Shown: positions 62,118 to 64,000 of the stretch, piece by piece
Position numbering within the stretch: the first letter of the stretch is position 1
How the letters are laid out: every line of letters begins with the position of its first letter
Source: Akkermansiaceae bacterium
Lineage (GTDB): Bacteria > Verrucomicrobiota > Verrucomicrobiia > Verrucomicrobiales > Akkermansiaceae
Assembly (NCBI GenBank): GCA_026421245.1
Contig: JAPKDJ010000002.1
Location: 62,001 to 126,000 of the forward strand
Length of the DNA stretch: 64,000 nt
Direction: 5' to 3'
The notes under the pieces: generated by a model
The model's database searches: none
Seen by the model: only the letters and a program-made list of their open reading frames with translations
Told to the model about the DNA's origin: nothing
Translations under genes and position numbers: made by a program

Positions 62118-62465
62118 TTAACTGTTTCGAATTTCTGCCACCGCCTCTTGCATCTCGTCGTAATAGCTCTTCATTGCCTTTGCCCGCGCCAGTCCTGCCG
62201 CAGTGAGTCGATAATATTTCCGTGCCGGACCGCTTTCACTCTCTACCAAGTGCGATTGCAAAAGCCCCTGCTTCCTCATCCGCGATAGCAGTGGATAGAT
62301 ACTCCCCTCCGACACATCCAGTCCTTTGACCTTCACCAATCGTCGCGCGAGATTATACCCATAGGTTCCATGTTCATCCGCCTCAAACTCCATCGCCGAC
62401 AACACGCAAAACTCCAGAACCCCCTTCCGAAGCTGCACCGTCCAATTGTCAAATAACGCCTCCAT
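62118..62465 (-). CDS. PadR family transcriptional regulator
   Basis: A 115-residue winged-helix DNA-binding protein. 'LRKGVLEFCVLSAMEFEADEHGTYGYNLARRL' and 'VSEGSIYPLLSRMRKQGLLQSHLVESESGPARKYYRLTAAG' are the PadR signature (recognition helix and wing). A short C-terminal helix for dimerisation follows (KAMKSYYDEM). Such short PadR proteins usually repress a neighbouring membrane or transport operon. Here the divergent neighbour is the MoxR gene (105 nt between starts), the most likely target besides itself. ATG 62463-62465 is preferred over the GTG just before it. Confidence 0.92.
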   Translation of the reverse strand: MEALFDNWTVQLRKGVLEFCVLSAMEFEADEHGTYGYNLARRLVKVKGLDVSEGSIYPLLSRMRKQGLLQSHLVESESGPARKYYRLTAAGLARAKAMKSYYDEMQEAVAEIRNS

Positions 62466-62570
62466 CACTAAAAATAACTATTACCAGCTACCTTGTATAG
62501 CAAGGCACTAATATTCGATCTCCGCTTTTTCTTTCTCAACCACCCTCGAATTTGTCAAAGTCCTCTGCAG

Positions 62571-63554
62571 ATGGATCCGCAGGAACTTCAAAAACAAATC
62601 TCTGACTCCAGCGCGTGGGTTGGAGCCATTCGTAACGAAATGGGCCAAGTCCTTGTCGGACAAGAAAATCTTGTCAACAAGCTCCTCATCGGCCTTCTCA
62701 GTCACGGCCACATTCTTCTTGAAGGCGTCCCGGGCCTTGCCAAAACCTTAGCCGTCAAGGCCCTTGCGGGATCGTTGCAAGCCAAGTTTTCCCGAATTCA
62801 ATTCACCCCGGATCTTCTCCCCGCCGACCTCCTCGGCACCATGATCTATCATCCCGATCAGAAAACATTTACTCCCAAGCTCGGTCCCATCTTCGCCAAC
62901 CTCATCCTGGCCGACGAAGTCAACCGCGCACCCGCAAAGGTTCAATCCGCTCTACTCGAGGCGATGCAGGAACGCCAGGTCACCATTGGAGATCAAACCC
63001 ATGCTCTTCCCCACCCCTTTCTTGTCCTTGCCACCCAAAACCCCATCGATCAGGAAGGAACTTATTCTCTCCCGGAAGCCCAGCTCGACCGCTTCCTTTT
63101 AAAAGTCACCGTCGATTATCCCAGCCGCGAAGAGGAACTCGATATCCTTGACCGAATGTCTTCCTCCAACGCCAACGAAGCCACCACCCCGGTCACCACC
63201 CCCGAAGCCATCTCAGCCAGCCGCGAACTCGTTGACCAAATCTACATCGACTCCGCTGTTCGTGGCTACATCGTCGATCTCGTTCAAGCCACCCGCACCC
63301 CGGGCAACTACGAAGGATCTCTGAAAAACCTCATCATGGCCGGCGCTTCACCACGCGCTTCCATCAACTTCGCGCGCGCCTCCCGCGCCCGGGCTTTTCT
63401 TCAAGGCCGAGCCTTCGTCACTCCAGCCGACGTTAAGGAACTCGCCCCCGAGATCCTCCGCCACCGCATCATCCTCTCCTACGAGGCGGAAGCGGAAAAC
63501 GTCACCACTGATCAAATCATCGAACGCCTCATGGGCCGTGTGCCCGTCCCTTGA
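62571..63554 (+). CDS. MoxR family AAA+ ATPase (second copy)
   Basis: A 327-residue AAA+ ATPase. Walker A 'GVPGLAKT' is at about residues 50-57 and Walker B 'LILADEVNR' at about 110, with 'APAKVQSALLEAMQERQVTIGD', 'FLVLATQNPIDQEGTYSLPEAQLDRFLLKV' and lid 'GASPRASINFARASRARAFL'. It differs clearly from the MoxR at 16865-17872 and is not a recent duplicate. I chose ATG 62571 (MDPQELQKQ) over an in-frame start at 62493. No DUF58 or VWA gene follows inside the window. Confidence 0.93.
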   Translation: MDPQELQKQISDSSAWVGAIRNEMGQVLVGQENLVNKLLIGLLSHGHILLEGVPGLAKTLAVKALAGSLQAKFSRIQFTPDLLPADLLGTMIYHPDQKTFTPKLGPIFANLILADEVNRAPAKVQSALLEAMQERQVTIGDQTHALPHPFLVLATQNPIDQEGTYSLPEAQLDRFLLKVTVDYPSREEELDILDRMSSSNANEATTPVTTPEAISASRELVDQIYIDSAVRGYIVDLVQATRTPGNYEGSLKNLIMAGASPRASINFARASRARAFLQGRAFVTPADVKELAPEILRHRIILSYEAEAENVTTDQIIERLMGRVPVP

Positions 63555-63704
63555 AAACTTGACGTCTTAAGGAATCAGGTCAGTCTCACTGGATCGTTTT
63601 TCAAACAAGTCACGCGAAATACAACTGATAATGATGCTCAAAAAACACGTTCCTCTCCTCCCTCTCGGCTGCGCCTTTTCCGGGGAGGCCGCCATTGATG
63701 ATGA

Positions 63705-64000
63705 CACTTCCATTCTAATGGCTCCAACCCTGCGGGCATGAGCCTGCTTGACGACATCTCGTTTGCGGTGGGTGCCAGCATTGTATTCCCAAATGTCGAT
63801 GCCGACGGCTTGGCCTTTGACCGGACCGGATGGGGCGCCCCTGTGAGCGACAGCAATGACGCCATTGGTGCCGAATTCGACTCTGGGGAAGTCACATCCG
63901 GAAAAGCCCTCCCTTTTTCCCGCCAAGAATCACCGCTCCGATGATAGAAATCCCCAGGAAAACCATCGCCCATACTCCGAGAGCGGAAGCGAGCTCGTAG
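63705..64000 (-). pseudogene. fragment of a membrane-associated class I SAM methyltransferase
   Basis: From the right edge a minus-strand frame reads a hydrophobic stretch 'LGVWAMVFLGISIIGAVIL' and stops at TGA 63892-63894. A second frame (from 63926 down) reads a degenerate motif I 'VEFGTNGVIAVAHRGAPSG', then 'VKGQAVGIDIWEYNAGTHRKRDV' and 'VGAIRMEV', which strongly recall methyltransferases of the type with an N-terminal membrane segment and a VGIDIW motif II. Similarity stops at about 63705, with no downstream catalytic region. Frame change, degenerate motif I and truncation indicate decay. The 5' end is outside the window. Confidence 0.5.

Noticed and set aside
63738-63944. Open frame of 68 codons on the plus strand near the right edge
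   Set aside because: It is antisense to the methyltransferase-like fragment and has no ribosome site.

Overview
The window looks like a chromosomal segment of a Verrucomicrobiota bacterium, probably order Verrucomicrobiales. The gene content points that way: a GldA/GldF/GldG-like ABC exporter with a DUF4340 protein, a MoxR-DUF58-BatA cluster with very large membrane proteins, a short-leader prepilin with the GFTLVELLVVIAIIAVLA helix, a PEP-CTERM remnant, a GYF-domain membrane protein, a DUF5069-like protein and a TatC with an unusually long first loop. This is inference from family resemblance; there is no rRNA to confirm it. I see no insertion sequence, prophage, CRISPR array or replication origin.

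Layout. 1-5.2 kb: ABC-F ATPase (cut by the left edge), rpsA, tRNA-Arg(ACG), a sigma-70 region-2-only protein overlapping a small membrane protein, and a Gfo/Idh/MocA oxidoreductase. 5.3-10.5 kb: a four-gene Gld-like ABC operon ending in a terminator. 10.7-18.9 kb (minus): hemB, moxR, DUF58, a BatA protein with an embedded PA14 domain, and a von Willebrand-type membrane protein. 19-26.3 kb: a methyltransferase, a serine hydrolase and addB-addA. 26.4-31 kb: a frameshifted GYF gene, rimO and rnr. 31-37.4 kb: a prepilin, an ATP-grasp-like hypothetical, tatC with a His/Asp-rich repeat tail, yicC and rodA. 37.7-45.4 kb: a SNF2 helicase, a HAD phosphatase, UDP-glucose pyrophosphorylase, rpoN and mrp. 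45.7-50.5 kb: a Tat-exported TIM-barrel protein, a recently rearranged lipoprotein/DUF5069-like locus and a NUDIX protein. 50.6-61.7 kb: two facing peptide-importer operons (Yej-like permeases plus solute-binding protein plus two ATPases; and an Opp-like set with no ATPase of its own). 61.7-64 kb: a PEP-CTERM remnant, a PadR regulator, a second MoxR and a decayed methyltransferase at the right edge.

The genes combine ordinary housekeeping (translation, RNA decay, heme, recombination repair, cell shape, Fe-S delivery, sugar nucleotides) with envelope-oriented functions (protein export, peptide import, lipoproteins, BatA-type membrane complexes). The most distinctive items are: (i) a tandem duplication of about 1.18 kb at 46.8-49.2 kb that fused two lipoprotein genes into a chimera and left a dead copy of the gene between them; (ii) the metal-binding-type heptad tail on TatC; (iii) a near-consensus sigma-54 promoter directly in front of rpoN, suggesting autoregulation; (iv) a sigma region-2-only protein translationally coupled to a one-helix membrane protein; (v) an Mrp ATPase lacking the second cysteine of its CXXC motif. 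I did not find a clearly new defence or biosynthetic system. Several genes appear to be decaying (26.4, 47.2, 61.8 and 63.7 kb).
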